NCBI RefSeq assembly: GCF_001949145.1
Contig: NW_019091528.1
Span: 561,001-623,000, forward strand
Length of the DNA stretch: 62,000 bases
Direction of reading: 5' to 3'
DNA from: Acanthaster planci
Taxonomy: Eukaryota > Echinodermata > Asteroidea > Valvatida > Acanthasteridae
The translations under genes were made by a program, and so were the position numbers. Below are positions 11,134 to 19,660 of this stretch, one piece after another. The notes beneath the pieces were generated by a model that worked only from the letters and a program-made list of their open reading frames with translations, was not told the DNA's origin and searched no databases. Numbering within the stretch: the stretch's first letter is position 1; each line of letters begins with the position of its first letter.

Positions 11134-12635
11134 GTTTGAAATTTTACTGTCTCTCTCAATACTTCAAAAAATAATCTCAAGTACTTAGAGTGAAACTACA
11201 AAATATGTAACCAGAAAAAGTTTCAAATATTATAAAAATCAGTAAAAATATTATTTAATGGAATAGTATTTTCAATTTATCTCAAAACACAATTTCTTTA
11301 ATGTATATTTTCTGTTTTGTTTCTAAATGTCACAAAAGTGGTGATCCCGCGCTTGACATGTATGACATGTGCACAAGCGCCGCACTGCAAGCTAGCTGCG
11401 CTGATTGTTGGCGAAGTACATGTGCGTGTACATACATGTACATGTAAGTACTCACACACTGCATGCTTACACTAGACTGCTGGCCACCGGGCCTCCGCTT
11501 ATTTGGTGCCGGTGCCTGGTGATCTCTCGCAGAGGCCTTGCGCAGGGCCTCCCACTAGGACCAGGTACACGGCACACATAGTGGGAGTACACTGTTGCCA
11601 CCTGTCGGCTCATTGTCCCCATTGGTAATCTGCCTTTTGGACCTCAGTTTCAGCGAATAAGCAAATAGGCTAGCATGAATCCTACATACACTTTGGAAAG
11701 ATTTATTTTATTACCCTTAACCCCTTTACTAGTTAGCCTACCAAAACCAAGTTGGAACAGCAAAATCTTTGAAAAGAACTAGGCTATCCAGTTGTGTTCA
11801 GAATTTCAATACTTTCTCTAGCAATCCTCATGCAGTGCAAGGGAAGAAAGTTCCGGTTTCTGGGATTTTTTAAAGCTTTGGTGGGCTTGAGCATAAGCCT
11901 TGTCACAAATACTGCATGGGTGATTTTACACAATGGTAGAAAGGCATTGTGGGAAGGAAAAAGGAGCAAACATTTCCCCTTTTTCCTTCCCACAATACCT
12001 TTCTACCATTGTGCAAGATCACCCATGCAGTATTTGTGACAAGGCTTATGGGGCAGCATGGACATCCGGGAGTTTCACAAAAGTACGGGTAGCAACCACA
12101 TCGCGGCTGGTAAAAACAACTGCAACGAGCGCTTGTACGTACAGATCAAAGACAAGATTGTATAACCCAATCCTCGGACTGGCTGGTGCATGCGTATGTC
12201 GCCAAGGTCGCTGTTTTCACCGGTGTAGTACCTGTCATTTTGCAGGAATCCCGGATGTCCGCACTGTCCCGTAGAGCAAGGAACAGAGCCACCGGGACAA
12301 AGCCAACAAAAAAATAAATAGGGCCCTCAATAAATTAACTTTTTGAGGTTTTTTAGGGCTCTATCAAAATTTCCTGATTATAGCTGGCCTGGCAGAGCTG
12401 TATGGCTGTCGTGACCTTTCCACCTTTTGTTGAACCAAACAGTGTTATTTCATGCATGTAGTTTGGGCATACCAATCGTGTTATTTTACCTTTTCTCTCT
12501 TCTATAGCTCAAAGAGCATAGTGTAATGAAATAAAGGTCCAACTCATAATTTGCAATATCGAAAGCTTTATTCCCATTTAATTCATTTTTTTCAGCATTT
12601 GCTGTGTCTGCAGTTAACAAACTCATCCATTTGCC
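11134..12635. promoter_or_regulatory. Divergent intergenic region between MRG15 and AMACR
   Basis: The two start codons face away from each other 1.5 kb apart, so this stretch must hold both 5' UTRs and promoters unless distant 5' exons exist. The MRG15-proximal part is AT-rich; 11340-11640 is GC-richer, with GCGC and acatgtaca motifs. No TATA box or start site can be assigned with confidence. A 159-bp palindrome occupies 11892-12050. Confidence 0.55.
11892..12050. mobile_element. 159-bp palindromic MITE in the divergent promoter region
   Basis: Arms of about 70 bp are nearly perfect inverted copies (CATAAGCCTTGTCACAAATA... against ...TATTTGTGACAAGGCTTATG) around a short centre at about 11966-11977. 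TA dinucleotides at 11894 and 12047 would fit a mariner-type target site. No coding capacity. Confidence 0.75.
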
Positions 12636-12885
12636 ATGGCTTTAGCTGGTACCCGAGTCATTGAACTGGCGGGCCTAGCCCCCTCCCCCTTTGCTGGAAT
12701 GGTCCTGGCTGACTTTGGGGCCAAAGTGATCCGGGTGGACCGTCTGGGGCAGGGCCTGTTCACCGTGGACCGTTTGTCCCGGGGGAAGCGGTCCATCAGT
12801 ATGGACTTGAAGAGAACTGAGGGGGTTCAGGTCTTCAAGAGGATGTGCAAGACGGCAGACGTTCTGATTGAACCCTACAGACCAG
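12636..12885 (+). CDS. AMACR: AMACR coding exon 1
   Basis: Encodes residues 1-83, from [13 protein letters not shown] to IEPYRP, then the first base of Gly84. Donor CCAG/gtagac. It contains the CoA-transferase family III N-terminal motifs [15 protein letters not shown] and [11 protein letters not shown]. The open frame runs on to 13016 in the intron, but the conserved protein stops at the donor. Confidence 0.95.
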
Positions 12886-15800
12886 GTAGACATCTGATGG
12901 GTCTGATGGGCCAGGCTAAGGGACCCCAGGGAGCTTTCCTTTTCTTCCCCCCCCCCCGCCTTCCATCGCTAGTTACTCTCGGTCAGCTTAATAAAGCCTT
13001 CTTTCAGAAGGGTTAGACTTTCTGAAGAGATGTGAGACTGGTGTGAGTTTCCATATTTTTCAAGATTGGAATCACCAGGATTGAAAGAATAAATATATGT
13101 ATGTGAAAATAAAAATTTGGCCATCTTTTTCTCATTCAGTTTTTCCAAAAATTCCATCGTTGTAGACATGAAACAGTTGCTTGGAAAACTTGAGGTCCTG
13201 ATATAAATCTTGGGTTTTCTTCCTACCATGGGAAGCATGGATCAAACTAGAAAAATTTGGAATTCAATCCACCTCAAGCAGAAGCACTCCCTCACTCACA
13301 AGAGCCATGCAGGTTGGGAGTGTTCATTTTGCTGGTAACGACACACCTGTACACATGCATAGTCGTTTGTGAACCAGCGAAGTGCAATTCTCACCAAAGG
13401 AGCCTCTGTTGCTAGAAAAATTGCACCCTTTCTTGGTCCAGCTCGGGGGTTCATAGCCTGCTAGCATGTTATTGTGCAGAAGGAAAGTAGTAACTGAGTA
13501 CTGATTCCAAATGTACCTTGTGATAACAGATTGGGTTTTTTTCACCAGACCATCTCCTAGTAATGCATTCTCCCACAGTGTGTAGCTTTAGGACTCTGCA
13601 ATGTAATATGAAGAATTTCGGATTATCAGCAGATCATGTTTTGCAATTTGTTTTTTTTTTCTCACAGGTGTAATGGAGAAGTTGGGTCTGGGACCTCAAG
13701 TGTTAATGGCGGACAACCCCAGGTTAATCTATGCCAGAATGACAGGGTTTGGCCAGTCAGGGCCCTTCAAGCAAATGGCTGGACACGACATCAACTACAT
13801 TGGACTCTCGGGTAAAATAAAACAACCTAAAAAGTTAAGTAGAGAAATGAAATTTTATCCAAGCTGAGAATGTCTATTGGTCATGCACTTTAACTTTCTG
13901 TGGACTCTTTTGACACCAAGGGTGCGTTCGAGCGAGCTACTCACATTGACACGAGTATACTTCTCAGCACTCAAACGGCTGGAGTATGACCCGAGGGTCA
14001 GCAAGCGTATACTCTTGCTAGAGGGGGAGTATATTCCTGTACCCGAGTGTAATGCACACGCATCCTACTCATGTTAACAGGACTAACCGCGCGAACGCAC
14101 CCCGTGTTTACTTTGTAAAGCACATACATGACCACTGATGAATTTACTCTTTTGTTCCGTCTCTCCTCAGTTTTACTCTGTATTCGACATGCCACCTCAC
14201 AAATGTACACCAATAAATGCATCCTCGAAAAAACCTGGTCCTATACCGGCAGCTGCTTGTGTTTTTGTACTTTTTGCACCATTGACCACGATGTGTAAGA
14301 CAACCACTTCTGGTACCTTACAATGAGAGCTTTAAATTGTAATCATATGAAGTGGGAGCTCACAGATATTTAGAATGGGTCAGTTTGAAATCCATTTTGC
14401 ACCTACTTTACAGATAGACTCTTTCCATGTAGCTTGAGCTCACATCTGCATGGCCACGGGATAATAGGCCCAGGATATGAATTCTTGATACCTTATCCAG
14501 GATATTCTGGCAAGGGAACTGACCTTGTTGAACTTATTTCCAAGCGTAGCCCCCAAAATTAAAAAGGTTGGGTGCAGTTTCCCGTCAAATTTGGGGGTCT
14601 TAGTTGAAAATTCCCCCCACCTTTTTTTCCACTGTCTCTTGGGCCCTATCCAGGAGTCTTGTCGTTCTTTGGCCGTAAAGGCGAGAAGCCTACCCCACCA
14701 GTCAACACCATGGCAGACTTTGCCGGTGGTGGGATGATCTGTGCCCTAGGTATCACCATGGCACTGCTGGAGAGAGCTCGGTCGGGCAAAGGTCAAGTCA
14801 TAGATGCCAACATGGTAGGTACAGCACGCAGATTATTGGAGGCTGTGATAATTGGACTGGCAGTGAACATACTTTAAATGATGCAGATGAACTCATTAAA
14901 CCAAACAAACTTGGTAGTGAGTCGTTACAGTTCTGCAGGGCACGTGTTTAATTGTTCTCTTGTGACAGCTTATTCAAGCCTCACCTGCTATGTTAGGATT
15001 GTTTGTCCATACAAAATCTTGAAATGAACTGTTTTTGGTTAGCGAGCCCAAGTGACCTAAAATACATCTTGTAATAGATTGCAAGTATCCGCTGCTACAG
15101 CTGACTCGGACCAGCCAGCCGACCCCGGCAATATCAGTGGTTAAGATGTCTGCACTAGTAAACAAGAGGTCATGGGTTTGAGTCCCACCTGAGTAATCTA
15201 GTGAATTTTTCGCGATCTCTCAGACAAACACTGAATGTCCAGTGTTATATATGTATATGTCACTAGAAGAGCAAACCCCATTATTAAAAGCGCAAGTGAA
15301 CTTAGAATAATCTTTAACCACTTCCTACACAACATACTTGAAAATTTTAGAGATGACTGAATGTATTTGCTCCCCGTAATTCTGCCTCATTATCAGAGCT
15401 GTAATGACTCGAGTCAATTACTTAACTCTAATCCAACTCGTGTCACTTTTTTGGTGACTTGAGTCGAGTCCTGACAGGTAAATGACTCAACTGGAGTCGC
15501 TAACTTGAATCTTTCATGGAGACTTGACTTGAGTACAAGCTTATAAAACTCGAGTTTCAAAAAAATTAGAAGCAAATTTTAAAAGTTGACTAGATACCTG
15601 TCACCCTAATCTGTTTTCAGTATGTCTAAATGGAAATAAACAATACTAAAAACATACATGTGGTTATGTTTGTATTTGTTTTTGTTCAAAATTTTGTGAC
15701 TCCAATTGACTCGAGCTCAGTACTTGACTGGACCCGACTCGACTACATAGTGACTCGACTCAACTTCTTGACCTAATGACTTGACTTGTTTCACAATGTT

Positions 15801-17225
15801 AAAGTGATTCAACTCTACTCAAGGCACCAAATCTAGTGACTTGTTACAACAAGTAGATTATATCCACTTTGTCTGCCCTTTCTCAATATACCCATAAAAT
15901 GTCACATGTTAAACCTCACCGGTATGCACATGTAGAATGCACACATTAATATTTTAGTGACAGCAATTAGTTGGACAGCTAGCCTTTAAAATTTTTAAAC
16001 AAGTGTCAGTTGCAAGTTTTTCGCCTACGGTTTTTTTTTCATAGGTTGAGGGCTCGGCCTATGTCAGCTCATTCCTCTGGACCACCCGAGACTTGGGTTT
16101 GACTGGTAAGGAGCGGGGCACTGGTCTATTAGACACTGGTGCCCCTTACTACGACACCTACAAGACATCAGATGGCAAGTACATGGCCGTAGGAGCCCTG
16201 GAGCCCCAATTTTATAGCGAGCTGCTTAAAGGTACAAATGGGTTATTGAAGAGAGTTTTCGTCATTTATAATGCAGACAGCAGATGGTAGACTTCATTGT
16301 CTCTCACATCAATTTGTTGGATTGATGACCCTTTTCAGTTATTAAAAAAAAAACCAAACTGATAGGCCAATGGGAATTTGCATTTTATAATAATTTTTGA
16401 AATTTAATGTACAGCCCAAAAAGCATACCCAGCCAAAGCAATATACAACTGAGATAGTGTGAGAACATAATTTTACTCGCATTCAATGTTTCACTACAAC
16501 CCTTGACAATACACCTTCGTGGTTCAGTAATCTCATTTTTGTATGCCTGTTTAGCTTCTGCGCTGACTGTAATTTCCATATTTATGATAAAAACTGTGAG
16601 TTTCCAGGAAGAAAAACTCAATGTTGCATCGACTGGTGCGCAAACTGCTAAAATTTTTGATACTGTGCAGTCCCAGATTTCTTTTTCTTTGGTGATTTGT
16701 TGATATTAAAATGCACATTAATTATGCTTTCATGATTTGAAGAGTATAAAGTTACATAAAAAGTGGGTCTCGGGATTTTCTTTTGAAAATATCAAAATAT
16801 ATTTTATAGGTCTTGGTTTGTCTGAGACTGACCTCCCCCCTCAAGTGGACCGCCACAGCTGGCCGTCCTCCAAGGAAGTCATCACCAGGATATTCGCCAG
16901 CAAAACCCAGGCAGACTGGTGCCGCATCTTTGACGGCACAGACGCCTGTGTGACCCCAGTGCTGACGGGGGACGACGCACCAGAACACCCTCACAACAAG
17001 GCACGGGGAGGCTCCTTCCTGCAGTCCGAGGACGGGGAAGGCATGGAGCCCGGCCCTGCACCCAGGCTATCTCGGACGCCAGCCGTTGTGAGGACCACCG
17101 AGCAGACGGCAGTCGGGCAGGGCACCAAGACAGTGCTCCTGGAAGTGGGACTGAGCGAGGATGAAATTCAGAGCCTGGTAGACAGAGGGATTGTGGGACA
17201 GGAGGCGCAGCAGTCAAAGCTGTGA
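12636..17225 (+). CDS. AMACR: Alpha-methylacyl-CoA racemase, complete gene (5 coding exons)
   Basis: Five exons join in phase to 385 residues (human 382). The enzyme interconverts R and S forms of 2-methyl-branched acyl-CoAs by deprotonation and reprotonation at C2, letting pristanoyl-CoA and sterol side-chain intermediates enter peroxisomal beta-oxidation. It is a CoA-transferase family III (CaiB/BaiF) fold. Catalytic residues correspond with constant offset to mycobacterial MCR His126, Asp127, Asp156 and Glu241: His123 and Asp124 in AGHDINY, Asp153 in MADFAGGG, Glu238 in VGALEPQF. The C-terminus is SKL, a canonical type 1 peroxisomal signal, where human has the weaker KASL. The ATG lies in GCCATGG, and the N-terminus [20 protein letters not shown] matches the family. 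It is divergent from MRG15 and convergent with hnRNP K. Confidence 0.97.
13668..13811 (+). CDS. AMACR: AMACR coding exon 2, catalytic histidine
   Basis: Encodes [12 protein letters not shown] through [10 protein letters not shown] (residues 85-131), with catalytic His123 and Asp124. Acceptor tctcacag follows a T tract; donor TCGG/gtaaaa, phase 1 at both ends. Confidence 0.95.
13920..14103. mobile_element. Inverted-repeat element in AMACR intron 2
   Basis: The ends GGGTGCGTTCG (13920-13930) and CGAACGCACCC (14092-14102) are inverted, enclosing about 184 bp with internal palindromic pieces around agtatac. No clear target duplication was identified; the termini resemble a short non-autonomous DNA transposon. 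Confidence 0.55.
14654..14814 (+). CDS. AMACR: AMACR coding exon 3, catalytic aspartate
   Basis: Encodes residues 133-185, with [18 protein letters not shown] (catalytic Asp153) and [10 protein letters not shown] at the donor gtaggt. Acceptor tatccag; leaves in phase 0. Confidence 0.95.
15091..15300 (+). repeat. tRNA-derived SINE, copy 1, in AMACR intron 3
   Basis: Shares gctgctac, ggaccagccagccgacccc, a box-A-like tggttaagatg and a box-B-like ggtttgagtccc with the copy at 27303. The order and spacing of polymerase III boxes fit a tRNA-derived SINE head. The 3' part (ctctcagacaa, gtcact) also aligns with copy 2. Confidence 0.7.
15396..15855. repeat. Repeat dominated by ACTCGAGTC / TGACTTGAGTC motifs
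   Basis: Variants of gactcgag, tgactcgact and gacttgactt recur on both strands over about 450 bp in AMACR intron 3. The two halves look inverted relative to each other around 15640. The left end (CAGAGCTGTAATGACTCGAG) resembles a hAT terminus, but a matching right end was not certain. Confidence 0.5.
16045..16231 (+). CDS. AMACR: AMACR coding exon 4
   Basis: Encodes [19 protein letters not shown] onward to residue 247, with [20 protein letters not shown] and Glu238 in ALEPQF. Acceptor ttcatag after a T tract, donor gtacaa in phase 1. Confidence 0.95.
16810..17225 (+). CDS. AMACR: AMACR coding exon 5 with peroxisomal signal
   Basis: Completes Gly248 and encodes residues 249-385, including [16 protein letters not shown], the strongest family motif of the C-terminal part. 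It ends SKL then TGA. Acceptor ttttatag. It is more GC-rich than the introns around it. Confidence 0.95.
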
Positions 17226-18764
17226 TCTTCTCCTACAGCCTGGAAAATATTCAGTTTCAGAGGACATGATGCAAAAATATCCTAGATTGCTAGTACATAG
17301 ACAAGACAGAAACTGCACGATTTTGATACTTTGGACAGCATTAGGAGAAATATGGTTCAGCTTGGACTTTGGCATCCAGCAGCATTGCCACATGATCTCT
17401 CACCAGAACTAACCATTTCAGTGATTCCCATGGCAGACGATTTGGATAGTCATCTTGTGGTAACTACATGTACACCGTTACAGGCATTGCTAGGTTACAC
17501 AGCGCCCTCTTTGGGTTAAGCAGATTGTAGTCATCAAACTTTTATTGAAATCGTGACATCAGAGGGCATTTTGCATAAGCTAAGGGGCAAGGGATTAAAT
17601 CAATTGTGATAAATTAATGAAGCTTGAAACTATGGTTTTATGGGCTACAGGCAATTTTAAGGAGATCGTTGTGCCCAAGTCTTCGTCGTACAAGATTTTT
17701 CCGGAGTGTCTTAAACTACAGCCAGTGAACAATGCAGCTTAGTTGCTTCAGTTGCAATCATTTTATGCACATTTTATTTTTCTTTCTGCATTTTCGGACT
17801 GACATGAATACATGTACACGTATTTTTTTATACCCTGAACTCACAGTTTCTAAATTTGCCAGAAATGTATTGAAGCAATGGATGACGTGTATTTTGCTGT
17901 CACATTTGCAAGTATGCCGATGTTTTTAAGACAATGACCTGTATGGAAATGTGTAAAACCTCCGCAGGAACGGGAGGCAAATAGACTACTGATGAGGACC
18001 TACTTGTCGTGGACTTTCATTACTGGTACTACCTCATCTCATGCTGCTCCATCGATCGTTGTGCATGCTGTTTAAACTACCTTGCATTTAATCAAGTACC
18101 CAAACAACATTCTTTGGAAAAGGCATCACTGGTTTATTTCCGCTCAAAACTCCATGTAAAAAAAAAAGGGAAAAATCCGTCAAAACTGAAAACACCAGCC
18201 ATTCTCATCATTTACACTTGTTCTTTTATCTTATCTCGCATGCCTTTTGCTACTTTTGTTGTTAATAGAAAAAAGGGGAGGGGCGTGACTTTACAAGGTG
18301 GGCGGCATTATCATACATGAATTCCATACTAAAATTTGCAATTTACATTTGTCATTAGTTGTTTGCCTTTTTAAAGGACAAAGCATGCAATGCATTGGTA
18401 AATATGACCCATGTATAAGTGAGGTAACTACATGTAGCTGAGACCATAATACAGAACTAGAAGCAGAAATGATTTACACCTTACAATCAATTTCAACTGA
18501 GTAACTACTTGTCAATTCATGACCTAACTATAATTCAATTGTGCAAATCCTACAAATTGGGGATTTCAAATCAATCAAACTTTTGGCATTTTTGTCCATT
18601 GGAAATTCAGTAAGAAATCCTCACTGTGACTATTTTGGTAATTTAATCAACTCAATCAGATCAGGTGAGCGGTTGCGATTCAAAATGTAAGCTGAAATTA
18701 AAAATTTAAACGAATGTGAGGAAAACAACCTTTCTAAAAATTAAACAATACCATGCAAGGATCT
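17226..18764. other. AMACR 3' UTR and convergent intergenic sequence
   Basis: The first part is the AMACR 3' UTR. No plus-strand AATAAA is seen nearby; ATTAAA at 17594-17599 is a weak poly(A) signal candidate. On the minus strand AATAAA at 18133-18138 could end the hnRNP K transcript. No exon is recognised. Confidence 0.5.
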
Positions 18765-19185
18765 NNNNNNNNNNNNNNNNNNNNNNNNNNNNNNNNNNNN
18801 NNNNNNNNNNNNNNNNNNNNNNNNNNNNNNNNNNNNNNNNNNNNNNNNNNNNNNNNNNNNNNNNNNNNNNNNNNNNNNNNNNNNNNNNNNNNNNNNNNNN
18901 NNNNNNNNNNNNNNNNNNNNNNNNNNNNNNNNNNNNNNNNNNNNNNNNNNNNNNNNNNNNNNNNNNNNNNNNNNNNNNNNNNNNNNNNNNNNNNNNNNNN
19001 NNNNNNNNNNNNNNNNNNNNNNNNNNNNNNNNNNNNNNNNNNNNNNNNNNNNNNNNNNNNNNNNNNNNNNNNNNNNNNNNNNNNNNNNNNNNNNNNNNNN
19101 NNNNNNNNNNNNNNNNNNNNNNNNNNNNNNNNNNNNNNNNNNNNNNNNNNNNNNNNNNNNNNNNNNNNNNNNNNNNNNNNNNNNN
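18765..19185. other. Assembly gap, 421 N
   Basis: A run of undetermined bases. Both flanks look like non-coding 3' sequence of hnRNP K or intergenic DNA; no coding exon is missing, because all three proteins are complete outside it. Confidence 0.99.
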
Positions 19186-19629
19186 CATCGGTCAATATAC
19201 CAACATGGATTAAGACTTCTAGAAGCAATCAAATTTTCAGAGGCTGACTCAATTTCAACAAAACATTCTCTTCATTATTTCATTTCATCTGCGTACACAA
19301 GCAGCACTTCAAAGAATGCAAAAAAACCAAATCAGTCGATAAAAATTATACACACAAAAATACATGTTTTTCTAAAAGCTAGAGGAAAACAGAAGGGAAA
19401 ATGGCTAAACGGTTGCATTTGGTACTAATCAACTGCTTTCATAGGAATTATCATTATATGCATCCCTTGGGTTTACTCCAATGTACAGTAACATTGCTAG
19501 CAGCCAGCAGCTCCAGTTTGACAATAAATGCCGATTACAAACATCCTGTGTTCCCTGCTGAAGGAAGATGTGTTGCCAGATGCATTGATGTCCAGCTGGT
19601 GTTGAAGCCCCTCAAGCTCGCTTGCCCAT
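19186..19629 (-). other. HNRNPK: hnRNP K 3' UTR (at least the part next to the stop)
   Basis: It directly follows the TAA at 19630-19632 on the minus strand. No AATAAA is present on the minus strand before the N gap, so the transcript probably extends into or past the gap. Confidence 0.6.
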
Positions 19630-19660
19630 TTAGAAAAAGTGTCCAGAATACTGCCTCACG
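19630..19660 (-). CDS. HNRNPK: hnRNP K terminal coding exon
   Basis: Has only 31 coding bases, completing Ser421 and encoding VRQYSGHFF then TAA. Acceptor acaatgcag follows a T-rich tract. It is nearly identical to the vertebrate ending SVKQYSGKFF and lies on the far side of the mir-7 hairpin, as in human HNRNPK. Confidence 0.93.

Noticed and set aside
12886-13016. Continuation of the AMACR exon 1 open frame
   Set aside because: Intronic read-through: conserved protein resumes at 13668 in phase with GVMEKL.
18706-19247. Several open frames spanning the N run
   Set aside because: They consist of undetermined bases.
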